A stretch of 64,000 nucleotides of DNA from Duganella lactea (GTDB lineage Bacteria; Pseudomonadota; Gammaproteobacteria; Burkholderiales; Burkholderiaceae_D), in the NCBI RefSeq assembly GCF_009857505.1, contig NZ_WWCP01000027.1, positions 1 to 64,000 of the forward strand. The letters are read 5' to 3'. Shown here one piece after another: positions 37,959 to 47,062 of the stretch. The translations under genes and the position numbers were made by a program. The notes under the pieces were generated by a model, which saw only the letters and a list, made by a program, of their open reading frames with translations, was not told the DNA's origin and made no database searches. Within the stretch, counting starts at the first letter, position 1. Each line of letters opens with the position of its first letter.

Positions 37959-39560
37959 CTAGCGCAGCGACACGAACACCGGGTTCGAATAGAACCACAG
38001 GCTGCCGTAATTGCGGTCGTTGATCGCGTTGAAGCGTTGCGTGTCGTCGGTGGTGCTGGTGCGCTGGTCGGCCAGCGGCTCGCCGTTGGCCGTCAGGCCG
38101 GCGACATCGGTGCCCAGATTGGTGCCGCGCAGGCGGAAGTACTGGTTCCTGGTCGCCGTGGTCTCGAAGGTCACGCTGGAATAGCCATCCGCATCGACCT
38201 TCCAGTCAGCCGCCGTGAAGCGCTTGACCACGCGCGTGCTGGCGTTGGTGGCGACGTTGTAGGCCGCGCTGCCCGGCTGCGCCTTGGTGCCGACATCGCC
38301 GGCGATCAGATCGACGTGATCGACCACCGGCTTGACGTTGGCCGCCGTGCCGCTGTCGACCGGCTTCTCGTAATTGTTTTTGGCCGGCGACTTGAAGCGC
38401 ATGGTGATGGTCACCTTGTCGCCGCTGGCCACTTTCAGCTCGCCGCCCATCTCCTTGCGATCATCCTTGCTGGCCAGGTTGAAATCGAGCGCGTTGATCA
38501 AATCGCCATAGACCGAGAACATCTTGCCCGAGCGCAGACCAAGCAGCAAGTCACGGGTGGCCGGCTTGCCGGTGCTGCTGTTGAACACATAGTTCTTCGC
38601 ATACTCGCCGGGGAGATAGCCGCTGCTGTTACGGCCAACGATCTTGAAGTGGGTGTCCGAGTCGGTCAGGTTCCAGATACGACGGCCCTCGCCCAGCAGC
38701 GCGTCCCACGGGCCACCCAACTTGGCCACCACATAATCGACACCGCCATACACGCGCAGCAGCGCATTGTCGTCGGTGTAGGCAGCGGTGTAACCGCCAC
38801 GGTCCGGCTCCATCTGATTGCCGACCATGCCTTCGATGGCAAACACGATGTCCGGCGCCAGATCGTTGAAGGCGCGGAAGTCGGCGATGCTGTAGCTGCC
38901 CTTGTTGCGCGACGGGTGATTGATCACCGCATAGCTGCTGTCAGGATAATTGGTCTTCAGCCAGCTGATCGCCTGCAGCGCATCGGCGGCGCTCTTGTTG
39001 TAGCGCGTCTCGCCGTACTTCGCCTTCCACGCCGTCACGTCGGCCGCATCGAACATCGCCGGGTCGCGCGTGGTGAACAGATACTCGAACTCCTTGACAC
39101 CCTTGACGCTCGTGTTGGCGCCGTCAAACAGGCCGATGCCGATATGGTCATGCGTCGGCATGTCCCACTCGAAGCCGGAGAAAATCAGCTTGTCGGCATA
39201 CGTGCCCGCCGCCTGCAGCGCCTGCACGCGCGGCAGCTCATAGCGCTCCATGCCCAGCGACATCGGAATCTGCGCCGGCAGCAGCGTGCCTTTTTCGTCG
39301 CGGGTCGAGACGCGCAGGTGGTTGCTCACCGCCATCCAGTCCAGGCCATAGCTGGTGAACGCCTTGCTGAGAATCTTGTCCAGCGTCTGGCTGACGTCAG
39401 CGTCGGCCGACTGCGTGGTGTGGGTGTGCAGATCACCGGCGATCCAGCGGCCCGCCGGCAGCGGTGGCACGCTGCTCACCGGATCGTTATCGCCGCCGCA
39501 GGCAACGACGACCAGCGCGATGGCGATGGCGGAAGGGATCAACAATTTTTTGAGCGACAT
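37959..39560 (-). CDS. PHP-domain lipoprotein (CehA/McbA-like metallohydrolase)
   Basis: A 533-aa probable lipoprotein. The N-terminus has a hydrophobic stretch ending VVVACGG, so lipidation of the Cys near residue 22 is likely. The PHP metal-binding motif GDLHTHTTQSADAD starts near residue 44, with later ligands in FSGFEWD, NHPSRNKG and LTDSDTHFK. Such exported PHP proteins resemble CehA/McbA phosphoesterases or esterases; the substrate is unknown. The stop codons of this gene and the M4 peptidase gene are directly adjacent with no gap and no terminator. The ATG at 39560 is preferred over 39599. Confidence 0.85.
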   Translation of the reverse strand: MSLKKLLIPSAIAIALVVVACGGDNDPVSSVPPLPAGRWIAGDLHTHTTQSADADVSQTLDKILSKAFTSYGLDWMAVSNHLRVSTRDEKGTLLPAQIPMSLGMERYELPRVQALQAAGTYADKLIFSGFEWDMPTHDHIGIGLFDGANTSVKGVKEFEYLFTTRDPAMFDAADVTAWKAKYGETRYNKSAADALQAISWLKTNYPDSSYAVINHPSRNKGSYSIADFRAFNDLAPDIVFAIEGMVGNQMEPDRGGYTAAYTDDNALLRVYGGVDYVVAKLGGPWDALLGEGRRIWNLTDSDTHFKIVGRNSSGYLPGEYAKNYVFNSSTGKPATRDLLLGLRSGKMFSVYGDLINALDFNLASKDDRKEMGGELKVASGDKVTITMRFKSPAKNNYEKPVDSGTAANVKPVVDHVDLIAGDVGTKAQPGSAAYNVATNASTRVVKRFTAADWKVDADGYSSVTFETTATRNQYFRLRGTNLGTDVAGLTANGEPLADQRTSTTDDTQRFNAINDRNYGSLWFYSNPVFVSLR

Positions 39561-39670
39561 GGCAACATCCTGAAAGGGGGAAGAAAAACGAGACGGCAAT
39601 GTAGCATTCGCGTATGACCAGCCGATGACCTGCTATCATCGAAGGCTATGCACACCATCAGGATATAAAA

Positions 39671-40897
39671 ATGACTATTGGCGGAAAGACCATAGAACAA
39701 GCACTGGCCACACTGTCCGACATGACGGCGGGCGCGATCCCTATCGGCAAGGACGAACACCTGGCGCGCATCGCCCGCGCGCAGGCCCATATGCGGGCGC
39801 AGGGCATCGCCGCGATCTACATCAACGCCGGCGCCAACCTGACCTACTTCACCGGCACCAAATGGCACGCCAGCGAACGCATGGTCGGCGCCATTCTGCC
39901 GGCGCAAGGCGCGGTCGAATACATCGCGCCGGCGTTCGAGGAAAGCACGCTCAAAGACTTCATGCTGGTCGATGGCGACGTCAACTGCTGGGATGAACAC
40001 GAAAGCCCGTACGCGCTGTTCATCGCTGTGCTCAAACGCATGGGTATCGCGCCGAATGCCGCACAACCGCCGCGCGTCGGCATCTGCGAAAGCGCCGCCT
40101 TCTTCATCTACGACGGCATCCGTCCGCTGGCGGACGGCTACGCGCTGGAGAACGCGCGCGCGGTGACCGCGCACTGCCGCACACGCAAATCGGCCGCCGA
40201 AATCGCCCTGATGCAGCGCGCCAAGGACATGACGCTGGCGGTGCACATCGCCACCGCCAGCATGCTGCGCGAAGGCATCACCACCAAGGAAGTGGAAGAC
40301 TTCATCGACCGCGCGCACCGCAAGGTCGGCGCGGCGGCCGGCTCGTATTTCGTCATCGTGCTGTTCGGCGAAGCCACCGCCTACCCGCACGGCGTCAGCT
40401 ACGTGCAGACGCTCAAGGCCGGCGACACGGTGCTGATCGACACCGGCTGCAAGCTGCACAACTACATCTCCGACATCACCCGCACTTACGTCTACGGCCC
40501 GATCAGCGAGCGCCAGCGCTCTGTCTGGAACAGCGAAAAGAAAGCGCAGGCCGCCGCCTTCGCCGCCGCGCAACTGGGCGTGCCGTGCGAGCAGGTGGAC
40601 GCCGCCGCCCGGCGCGCGCTGGAGGAGGACGGCTTCGGCCCCGGCTACAAGCTGCCCGGCCTGCCGCACCGCACCGGCCACGGCATCGGCCTCGACATCC
40701 ACGAATGGCCCTACCTGGTGGGCGGCGACAGCACCCCGCTGGACGTCGGCATGTGCTTCTCCAACGAACCGATGATCTGCATTCCCGGCGAATTCGGCGT
40801 GCGCCACGAAGACCACTTCTACATGACGGCGCAAGGTCCCAAATGGTTCACCGAACCGGCCCACAGCATCGACGACCCGTTCGGCCTCAAGCGCTAA
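39671..40897 (+). CDS. M24 family peptidase (Xaa-Pro aminopeptidase/creatinase-like)
   Basis: A 408-aa pita-bread-fold metallopeptidase. The N-terminal creatinase-type domain (1-165) is followed by the catalytic domain. The metal ligands are visible in DTGCKLHNYISDITRT (two Asp), RTGHGIGLDIHEWP (His), FSNEPMI (Glu) and RHEDHF (Glu). It probably removes N-terminal residues before proline or splits Xaa-Pro dipeptides; a creatinase-type amidinohydrolase is less likely. No signal peptide is seen. It ends at the third palindrome copy. Confidence 0.9.
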   Translation: MTIGGKTIEQALATLSDMTAGAIPIGKDEHLARIARAQAHMRAQGIAAIYINAGANLTYFTGTKWHASERMVGAILPAQGAVEYIAPAFEESTLKDFMLVDGDVNCWDEHESPYALFIAVLKRMGIAPNAAQPPRVGICESAAFFIYDGIRPLADGYALENARAVTAHCRTRKSAAEIALMQRAKDMTLAVHIATASMLREGITTKEVEDFIDRAHRKVGAAAGSYFVIVLFGEATAYPHGVSYVQTLKAGDTVLIDTGCKLHNYISDITRTYVYGPISERQRSVWNSEKKAQAAAFAAAQLGVPCEQVDAAARRALEEDGFGPGYKLPGLPHRTGHGIGLDIHEWPYLVGGDSTPLDVGMCFSNEPMICIPGEFGVRHEDHFYMTAQGPKWFTEPAHSIDDPFGLKR

Positions 40898-40909
40898 GCC
40901 CCCAGCGTC

Positions 40910-41000
40910 AAAACCCGGTGTCAGGTCTGACAATCGCACACGGGCTCAACTGCTACGCAGTTGAGCCCGTGTGCGATTGTCAGACCTGACACCGGGTTTT
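40910..41000. repeat. Dispersed long-palindrome repeat, copy 3; bidirectional terminator
   Basis: A perfect hairpin with 44-nt arms (40910-40953 and 40957-41000) and a TAC loop, flanked by AAAACCC and GGGTTTT. It fills the gap between the convergent M24 peptidase and paaZ genes, and its right end overlaps the paaZ stop codon. The inner arm is identical to copy 1. Confidence 0.93.
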
Positions 41001-43041
41001 ATGTCCGCTTCATCACCAGCGTCAGGATGTCGTAACTAGCGACCAGTTCGTCGCGCTGGTTGGTGATCTGCACTTCCCAGGCGACCACGCCCTGGCCGAC
41101 GCCTTTGTCGTCGGTGCGGTTGCGGTCGACCTTGCGCTTGCAGGTCAGGCGCGCGCGGATGGTGTCGCCGATCGCCACCGGCGTGATGAAGCGCAGATTA
41201 TCCAGGCCGTAGTTGGCCAGCACCGGCCCCGGCGCCGGCGATACGAACAGCCCGGCCGCCGCCGACAGCACGAAGTAGCCGTGCGCGATGCGCTGGCCAA
41301 ATTGCGTGTCTTTCGCCGCCACCTCGTCGAAGTGCATGTAGAAGTAGTCGCCCGAGACGCCGCCGAAGTTGACGATGTCGGCCTCGCTGACGGTGCGGCG
41401 GTGCGTCAGCAGCGAGTCGCCGATCGCCAGATCCTCGAAATGTTTGCGGAACGGGTGCACGTCGCTCTCTTGCACCGCCGCGCCGCGCACGTATTCGCCG
41501 GTGACCGCCGCCAGCATCGTCGGCGAGCCTTGCAGCGCCGCCCGTTGCAGGAAGTGGCGTACCGCGCGGATGCCGCCCAGCTCCTCGCCGCCGCCGGCGC
41601 GTCCCGGCCCGCCGTGCTTCAGTTGCGGCAGCGGCGAGCCGTGGCCGGTGGAGTCCACCGCCGCCTCGCGCTCCAGCACCAGCACCCGGCCGTGCGAGGC
41701 GGCCGCCATCGGCACCGCGTAGGCGGCGATGGCCGGTTCCTTCGTCACCAGCGTCGATACCAGCGAACCCTTGCCGCGCGCGGCCAGCGCCAGCGCCTCG
41801 TCGATGCCGTTGTAGCTGATGATGGTGCTGACCGGGCCAAACGCCTCGACGTCGTGTACCGCGTCGTTGCGCTGGCCGTCGCGGCACAGCAGCAGCGTCG
41901 GCGCGAAGAAGGCGCCGTCGGCCACGCCCTCGCCCACCGGCTTGAAGCCGTCGCCGGCGCCGAACAGCACTTCGTTGCCACGCGCGAGTTGTTCGACGCG
42001 TTCGGCGACATCGCGCTGCTGGTCGCGCGAGGCCAGCGCGCCCATGCGCACGCCCTCCACCGACGGATCGCCGACGCTGACTTTCGCCAGCCGCTCGCGC
42101 AGCCGCGTGCCGACCGCGTCCACCATCTTTTCCGGCACGATGATGCGGCGGATCGCGGTGCATTTCTGCCCCGCCTTGCCGGTCATTTCGCGCGCCACCT
42201 CTTTGACGAACAGGTCGAACTCCACGTCGTCGGGCGTGACGTCCGGCGCCAGGATGGCGCAGTTGAGCGAGTCCGCTTCGGCGGTGAACGGCACCGAATT
42301 GGCGATCAGGTTGCGGTTGACGCGCAGCCTGGCCGCCGTGTCGGCGGAACCGGTGAAGGTGACGACGTCCGCGCCGTTCAGGCGGTCCAGCAGATCGCCG
42401 GTGCCGCCGATCACCAGTTGCAGCGCGCCTTGCGGCAGCAGGCCGGATTCGTGCATCATGCGCACCAGCGCTTCGGTCAGATAGCTGGTGGCGGTGGCCG
42501 GCTTGCCGATGCACGGCATGGCGGCCAGAAAGCTCGGCGCGAATTTTTCCAGCAAACCCCAGATCGGGAAGTTGAAGGCGTTGATGTGCACCGCCAGCCC
42601 GCCGCGCGGCACCAGGATGTGGGTGCCGGCGAAGCCGCCGTTCTTCCCCAGCGCCATGGCCGGGCCTTCGTGCAGCACGTTGGACGACGGCAGCTCGCGG
42701 CTGCCCATGCTGGCGTAGGCGAACAGCGTGCCGGTGCCGCCTTCAATGTCGACCCAGCTGTCGGCGCGGGTGGCGCCGGTCTGGTGGGAGATGGCGTACA
42801 GCTCCTCCTTGCGGTTCAGCAGATAGAGCGCGAGCGCCTTCAGACGCTGCGCGCGCTGCTGAAAGTTCAGTTGCATCAGCGCCGGGATGCCGGTCTTGCG
42901 GGCGTAAGTGGTGGCCTCGTCGAAGTCGATCCGGTCGGCGTGCGTGTGGTGGATGACGGCGCCGGTCAAGGCGCTGTGCAGCGGCGCGGCGGCCTCGCTG
43001 CCGATCCAGCGTCCGGCGATAAAGCTTTGCAGAGTGGTCAT
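40999..43041 (-). CDS. paaZ: Bifunctional oxepin-CoA hydrolase / aldehyde dehydrogenase PaaZ
   Basis: A 680-aa fusion enzyme that opens the oxepin-CoA ring and oxidises the resulting aldehyde in phenylacetate catabolism. Residues 1-520 form the NADP-dependent aldehyde dehydrogenase, with the general-base region FTAEADSLN and the catalytic Cys in GKAGQKCTAIRR. Residues about 535-680 form the MaoC-type hydratase with YFYMHFDEVAAKDTQFGQRIAHGYF. It is the last gene of the leftward paa operon, 24 bases after paaY, and ends in the palindrome terminator. Confidence 0.97.
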   Translation of the reverse strand: MTTLQSFIAGRWIGSEAAAPLHSALTGAVIHHTHADRIDFDEATTYARKTGIPALMQLNFQQRAQRLKALALYLLNRKEELYAISHQTGATRADSWVDIEGGTGTLFAYASMGSRELPSSNVLHEGPAMALGKNGGFAGTHILVPRGGLAVHINAFNFPIWGLLEKFAPSFLAAMPCIGKPATATSYLTEALVRMMHESGLLPQGALQLVIGGTGDLLDRLNGADVVTFTGSADTAARLRVNRNLIANSVPFTAEADSLNCAILAPDVTPDDVEFDLFVKEVAREMTGKAGQKCTAIRRIIVPEKMVDAVGTRLRERLAKVSVGDPSVEGVRMGALASRDQQRDVAERVEQLARGNEVLFGAGDGFKPVGEGVADGAFFAPTLLLCRDGQRNDAVHDVEAFGPVSTIISYNGIDEALALAARGKGSLVSTLVTKEPAIAAYAVPMAAASHGRVLVLEREAAVDSTGHGSPLPQLKHGGPGRAGGGEELGGIRAVRHFLQRAALQGSPTMLAAVTGEYVRGAAVQESDVHPFRKHFEDLAIGDSLLTHRRTVSEADIVNFGGVSGDYFYMHFDEVAAKDTQFGQRIAHGYFVLSAAAGLFVSPAPGPVLANYGLDNLRFITPVAIGDTIRARLTCKRKVDRNRTDDKGVGQGVVAWEVQITNQRDELVASYDILTLVMKRT

Positions 43042-43065
43042 ACTGTCTCCGTTGATTAGGCTGAA

Positions 43066-43677
43066 TTATGCTGAGGCGTTCTTGTGCAGATGCAGCGGCA
43101 GCGCGCTGTCCCATTCGATGCGTTGGCGGTCCGGCTCCGGCGCGGTCAGCGCTTCGGTTTCGCGCATGGTCCGCAGCGAGCGCACGGCCAGCTCCTGGTA
43201 CTGCGCGGTGCCGCCGGATTTCCATGCGATTTCATCGTCGCGCAGTTCGCGCGCGACCTTGGCGGGGGAACCCATCGCCAGGCTGCGTGGCGGGATCTCC
43301 ATGCCGGCACGGACGAAGCTCATGGCGGCGACGATGCTGTCCTCGCCCACCACCGCGTTGTCCATGATGACGGCGTTCATGCCGACCAGCGCGTTGCGTC
43401 CGATGCGGCAGCCATGCAGCACCGCGCCGTGGCCGATGTGGCCATCGCGCCCGACCACGGTGTCGGCGCCGGGGAAGCCGTGCATCACGCAGGTGTCCTG
43501 CAGATTGGCGCCTTCCTCCAGCACCAGCCGGCCAAAGTCGCCGCGCAGCGCGGCTAGCGGGCCGACGTAGCAGCGCGGGCCGACAATCACGTCGCCGATC
43601 AGCACCGCGCTGGGATGCACGTAGGCGCTCGGATCGACCACCGGAGTGACGCCATTGATTTCGTAAACCTTCACCAT
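43066..43677 (-). CDS. paaY: PaaY, gamma-carbonic-anhydrase-like thioesterase
   Basis: A 203-aa left-handed beta-helix (hexapeptide repeat) protein. The starting motif is VYEINGVTPVVDPSAYVHPSAVLIGDVIVG, and metal-site His residues lie in VMHGFPG and HIGHGAVLHGC. In phenylacetate degradation PaaY is a thioesterase that clears dead-end CoA adducts. The repeats cover residues 15-160 and a helical tail follows. It sits between paaK and paaZ in the operon. Confidence 0.93.
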   Translation of the reverse strand: MVKVYEINGVTPVVDPSAYVHPSAVLIGDVIVGPRCYVGPLAALRGDFGRLVLEEGANLQDTCVMHGFPGADTVVGRDGHIGHGAVLHGCRIGRNALVGMNAVIMDNAVVGEDSIVAAMSFVRAGMEIPPRSLAMGSPAKVARELRDDEIAWKSGGTAQYQELAVRSLRTMRETEALTAPEPDRQRIEWDSALPLHLHKNASA

Positions 43678-43728
43678 ATCCGCTCCGTTGTCGTGTGCGT
43701 TGTCGTGTGATTTATGCGCGCTCGATAA

Positions 43729-45042
43729 TCACCGCGATGCAGGTCGCTGGTCGACCACGCGGCGCGCCTTGCCGGTCAGCGTGCGTTCGATGCCGTTGGG
43801 CGGTAGCAGCGTCACCTTGGTGCTAACGCCGACGTTGGTCTTGATGCGCTGTTCCAGCTCGCGCACCAACGCCTCGCTGTCGCCAGCCGAGGTCTCCGGA
43901 CGCAACTCGGTCAGCACCTCCAGCTTGTCCAGATGACCGTCGCGCGTGAGCACCAGCTGGTATTGCGGCGACAGCTTCGGCATCTTGCAGATCAACTCCT
44001 CAATCTGCGTCGGGAACACGTTGACGCCACGGATGATCAGCATGTCGTCCGAACGGCCGGTGATCTTGCCGATGCGGCGCATGCTGCGCGAGGTCGGCGG
44101 CAGCAGCCGAGTCAGGTCGCGGGTGCGATAACGAATAATCGGCAGCGCTTCCTTGCTGAGCGAAGTGAAAACCAGTTCGCCCTGCGCGCCGTCCGGCAGC
44201 ACCTCGCCGGTTTCGGGATCGACGATCTCCGGATAGAAGTAGTCTTCCCAGATCACCGGACCATCCTTGCTCTCGATGCATTCGCTGGCCACGCCCGGCC
44301 CCATGACTTCCGACAGGCCGTAAATATCCACCGCGTCGATGCCGGCGCGTTGCTGGATTTCGGCGCGCATGGCATCGGTCCACGGCTCGGCGCCGAAGAT
44401 GCCGACCTTGAGCGAGCTGGCGGCGGCATCCAGCCCCTGACGCTGGAATTCCTCGATGATGTTGAGCATATACGACGGCGTGACCATGATGATAGCCGGC
44501 TTGAAGTCCTGAATCAGCTGCACCTGCTTTTCGGTCTGGCCACCGGACATCGGCACCACGGTGCAGCCCAGCCGCTCGGCGCCATAGTGCGCCCCGAGGC
44601 CGCCGGTGAACAGGCCATAACCGTAAGAGATATGGACCATGTCGCCCTGCCGTCCGCCAGCCGCGCGGATCGAGCGCGCGACCACGCTGGCCCAGGTGTC
44701 GATGTCGTTCTGCGTGTAGCCAACCACGGTCGGCTTGCCGGTGGTGCCGCTCGACGCGTGCACCCGCACCACGCGCTCGCGCGGCACGGCGAACAGGCCG
44801 AATGGGTAGTTGTCGCGCAGTTCCTTCTTGGTGGTGAACGGGAACTTCGCGATATCGGCCAGCATGCGCAGATCGTCCGGGTGGACGCCGGCGGCGTCGA
44901 AGGCGGCGCGATAATGCGGCACGTTGTCATAAGCGTGCTTCAGCGACCATTGCATGCGTTGCAGCTGCAAGGCTTGCAGCTCGTCGCGGCTGGCGCGCTC
45001 GATCGGTTCCAAATCGGACGGTGCGGGGCTGCGTTGGACCAT
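43729..45042 (-). CDS. paaK: Phenylacetate-CoA ligase
   Basis: A 437-aa adenylate-forming enzyme that activates phenylacetate to phenylacetyl-CoA, the entry step. The phosphate-binding loop reads HASSGTTGKPTVVGYT near residue 95. Later motifs include VDIYGLSEVMGPGVASEC, RTRDLTRLLP and GRSDDMLIIRGVNVFP. The ATG at 45042 follows an AGGAGG site. It lies in the operon between paaI (14-bp gap) and paaY. Confidence 0.97.
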   Translation of the reverse strand: MVQRSPAPSDLEPIERASRDELQALQLQRMQWSLKHAYDNVPHYRAAFDAAGVHPDDLRMLADIAKFPFTTKKELRDNYPFGLFAVPRERVVRVHASSGTTGKPTVVGYTQNDIDTWASVVARSIRAAGGRQGDMVHISYGYGLFTGGLGAHYGAERLGCTVVPMSGGQTEKQVQLIQDFKPAIIMVTPSYMLNIIEEFQRQGLDAAASSLKVGIFGAEPWTDAMRAEIQQRAGIDAVDIYGLSEVMGPGVASECIESKDGPVIWEDYFYPEIVDPETGEVLPDGAQGELVFTSLSKEALPIIRYRTRDLTRLLPPTSRSMRRIGKITGRSDDMLIIRGVNVFPTQIEELICKMPKLSPQYQLVLTRDGHLDKLEVLTELRPETSAGDSEALVRELEQRIKTNVGVSTKVTLLPPNGIERTLTGKARRVVDQRPASR

Positions 45043-45056
45043 CGGATGCCTCCTTG

Positions 45057-45488
45057 TTAGATGACTTCACCGCTGACGCGGTGCGATTTTCCGCGAAACA
45101 GCGCGATCATGCGGCCATCCTGGTTGCGGACCTCGACGTCGTAGACGCCGGTTTTTCCGGCCAGCGCTTGTTCCGTCGCGGTGGCGGTCAGCAGATCGCC
45201 TTCGCGGCCGGGCGCCAGATAGTCGATGGTGCAGCCGGCGCCCACGGTGACGAGGTTATGGCTGTTGCAGGCGAAGGCGAAAGCGCTGTCGGCCAGCGCG
45301 AAAATGAAACCGCCGTGGCAGCTGGCGTGGCCGTTCAGCATATCGGGACGCACCGGCATCGACATGCGCGCGGCGCCGGGCGCGATGGCATCCAGCGTCA
45401 TGCCCAGCGACTGCGAGGCCGGATCGCGCGCAAACATCGCCGCGCCCACCGCCTCGGCCAGCGCCTGCGGGTCGGTCGGCTTATTCAT
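45057..45488 (-). CDS. paaI: Hydroxyphenylacetyl-CoA thioesterase PaaI
   Basis: A 143-aa hotdog-fold thioesterase that rescues CoA from stalled phenylacetate intermediates. The signature is LNGHASCHGGFIFALADSAFAFACNS, in which the HGGF..aDsA pattern holds the catalytic Asp. The C-terminal VYDVEVRNQDGRMIALFRGKSHRV is typical. The ATG at 45488 overlaps the end of paaH by eight bases, so the genes are coupled. Confidence 0.94.
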   Translation of the reverse strand: MNKPTDPQALAEAVGAAMFARDPASQSLGMTLDAIAPGAARMSMPVRPDMLNGHASCHGGFIFALADSAFAFACNSHNLVTVGAGCTIDYLAPGREGDLLTATATEQALAGKTGVYDVEVRNQDGRMIALFRGKSHRVSGEVI

Positions 45489-47061
45489 GGAAGCGCCCTC
45501 CGCCCGCCTGCTTGCGGCGCAACAGCGGCGATACCCGGTAGCGGTCCTCGCCATAGCTGGCCGCCAGATTGGCCAGCACGCGCACGACGTGTTCGATGCC
45601 GATGGCGTCCGCCCACGCCAGCGGGCCGCGCGGGTAGTTGACGCCTTTTTGCATCGCGATGTCGGCGGCGGCGGCGCTGCACACGCCTTGATTGACCGCG
45701 TCCGCCGCCTCGTTGGCCAGCATGGCGACGGTGCGCATGACCGCCATGCCCGGCACGTCGTCCAGCCGCGTGACGGTGAAGCCGGCCGCTTGCAGCAGGC
45801 CGACCACGGCGTCGCAGGCCGCCGGCGCGCACTGGTCGCCGCGGGCAATGGCGATGCGCTTGGCGGCGGCGTAGTCCAGCGCCAGGTCGAACAGCACGGT
45901 ATCCGGATGGTTGTTGTCGCGCGCGCGCTGGGTGGCGCTGCGGCCGTCCGTCAGGTAGACGGCGGCGCCGCTGCAATGGAAGGCCGGCGCATCATCGTGC
46001 GGGCCGGCGTGACGAATGGTCTCCGGCGTGGTGCGATGCGAAATCGCGATGCCGGCCGCGCGCAGACGGGTCGCCAGCGCATCGGCCACCGCACCGCCCA
46101 CGGCATGCGATACCATTCCCTGCTCGATCGTGTAGCTGACATATTCCGGCTTCGGCTGCGGCGCTTCCGATTGCGCCTGCGGCGTGGCGGCGCCATCGTC
46201 ATAGCGGTAGCAGCCGCGCCCCGCCTTGCGGCCGAGGAAGCCGGCGTTGACCATTTCCTGTTGCAGCACCGATGGCGTAAAGCGCGGATCGCCGAAGTAG
46301 GCATTAAAGACCGACTGCGTGACGGCGAAGTTGACGTCATGCCCGATCAGGTCCATCAACTCGAAAGGCCCCATGCGGAAGCCGCCCGCCTCGCGCATCA
46401 CCGCGTCGATGGTGGCCGCGTCGGCCGCCTGCTCGCTCAGCAAGCGCCAGCCCTCGGCGTAAAACGGCCGCGCCACGCGGTTGACGATGAAGCCCGGCGT
46501 GGACTTGGCGTGCACCGGATTCTTGCCCCACGCGGCGGCGGTGTCGTACACCGTCTGCGCGACGGCGGCGTCGGTGGCGAGACCGCTGACCACTTCGCAC
46601 AGCGCCATCAGCGGCACCGGATTAAAGAAGTGCATGCCCACCAGCCGCCCCGGCACACGCAGACCCGCCGCGATCGCGGTGACCGAGATTGACGAGGTAT
46701 TGGTGGCCAGAATGCAGTCATCGGCGACGATGTCCTCCAGCTGCGCGAACAGCGCGCGCTTGGCCTCCAGGTTCTCGACGATGGCCTCCACCACCAGCCC
46801 CGCGCCGGCCACGTCGGCGGGCGTGACGGCCGCCCGCAGGCGGGCGATGGCGGCCGCGCACGCCACCGCGTCCATGCGCTGCTTGGCGACCAGCTTGTTC
46901 AGCGCCGCCGCGATATCGGATATCGCCTTGGCCACGGCGTCCGGACGAGTGTCGTACAAACACACCGTGTAGCCGGCCACCGCCGCCACCTGCGCGATGC
47001 CCGCCCCCATGGCGCCGCTGCCGATGACGGCGACCGCGCGTTCCCTGCTCAGCGCCGCCAT
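45481..47061 (-). CDS. paaH: 3-Hydroxyacyl-CoA dehydrogenase PaaH (two-domain form)
   Basis: A 526-aa NAD-dependent dehydrogenase that oxidises 3-hydroxyadipyl-CoA to 3-oxoadipyl-CoA. The Rossmann motif VIGSGAMGAGIAQVAAVAG is at residues 9-27. The first catalytic domain has HFFNPVPLMALCEVV and PGFIVNRVARPFYAEGW. A second C-terminal 3HCDH domain follows from about 410, giving the long form usual for PaaH. The ATG at 47061 lies just after the paaG stop; the ORF extends to 47145 without support. Confidence 0.95.
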   Translation of the reverse strand: MAALSRERAVAVIGSGAMGAGIAQVAAVAGYTVCLYDTRPDAVAKAISDIAAALNKLVAKQRMDAVACAAAIARLRAAVTPADVAGAGLVVEAIVENLEAKRALFAQLEDIVADDCILATNTSSISVTAIAAGLRVPGRLVGMHFFNPVPLMALCEVVSGLATDAAVAQTVYDTAAAWGKNPVHAKSTPGFIVNRVARPFYAEGWRLLSEQAADAATIDAVMREAGGFRMGPFELMDLIGHDVNFAVTQSVFNAYFGDPRFTPSVLQQEMVNAGFLGRKAGRGCYRYDDGAATPQAQSEAPQPKPEYVSYTIEQGMVSHAVGGAVADALATRLRAAGIAISHRTTPETIRHAGPHDDAPAFHCSGAAVYLTDGRSATQRARDNNHPDTVLFDLALDYAAAKRIAIARGDQCAPAACDAVVGLLQAAGFTVTRLDDVPGMAVMRTVAMLANEAADAVNQGVCSAAAADIAMQKGVNYPRGPLAWADAIGIEHVVRVLANLAASYGEDRYRVSPLLRRKQAGGGRFHE

Positions 47062-47062
47062 C

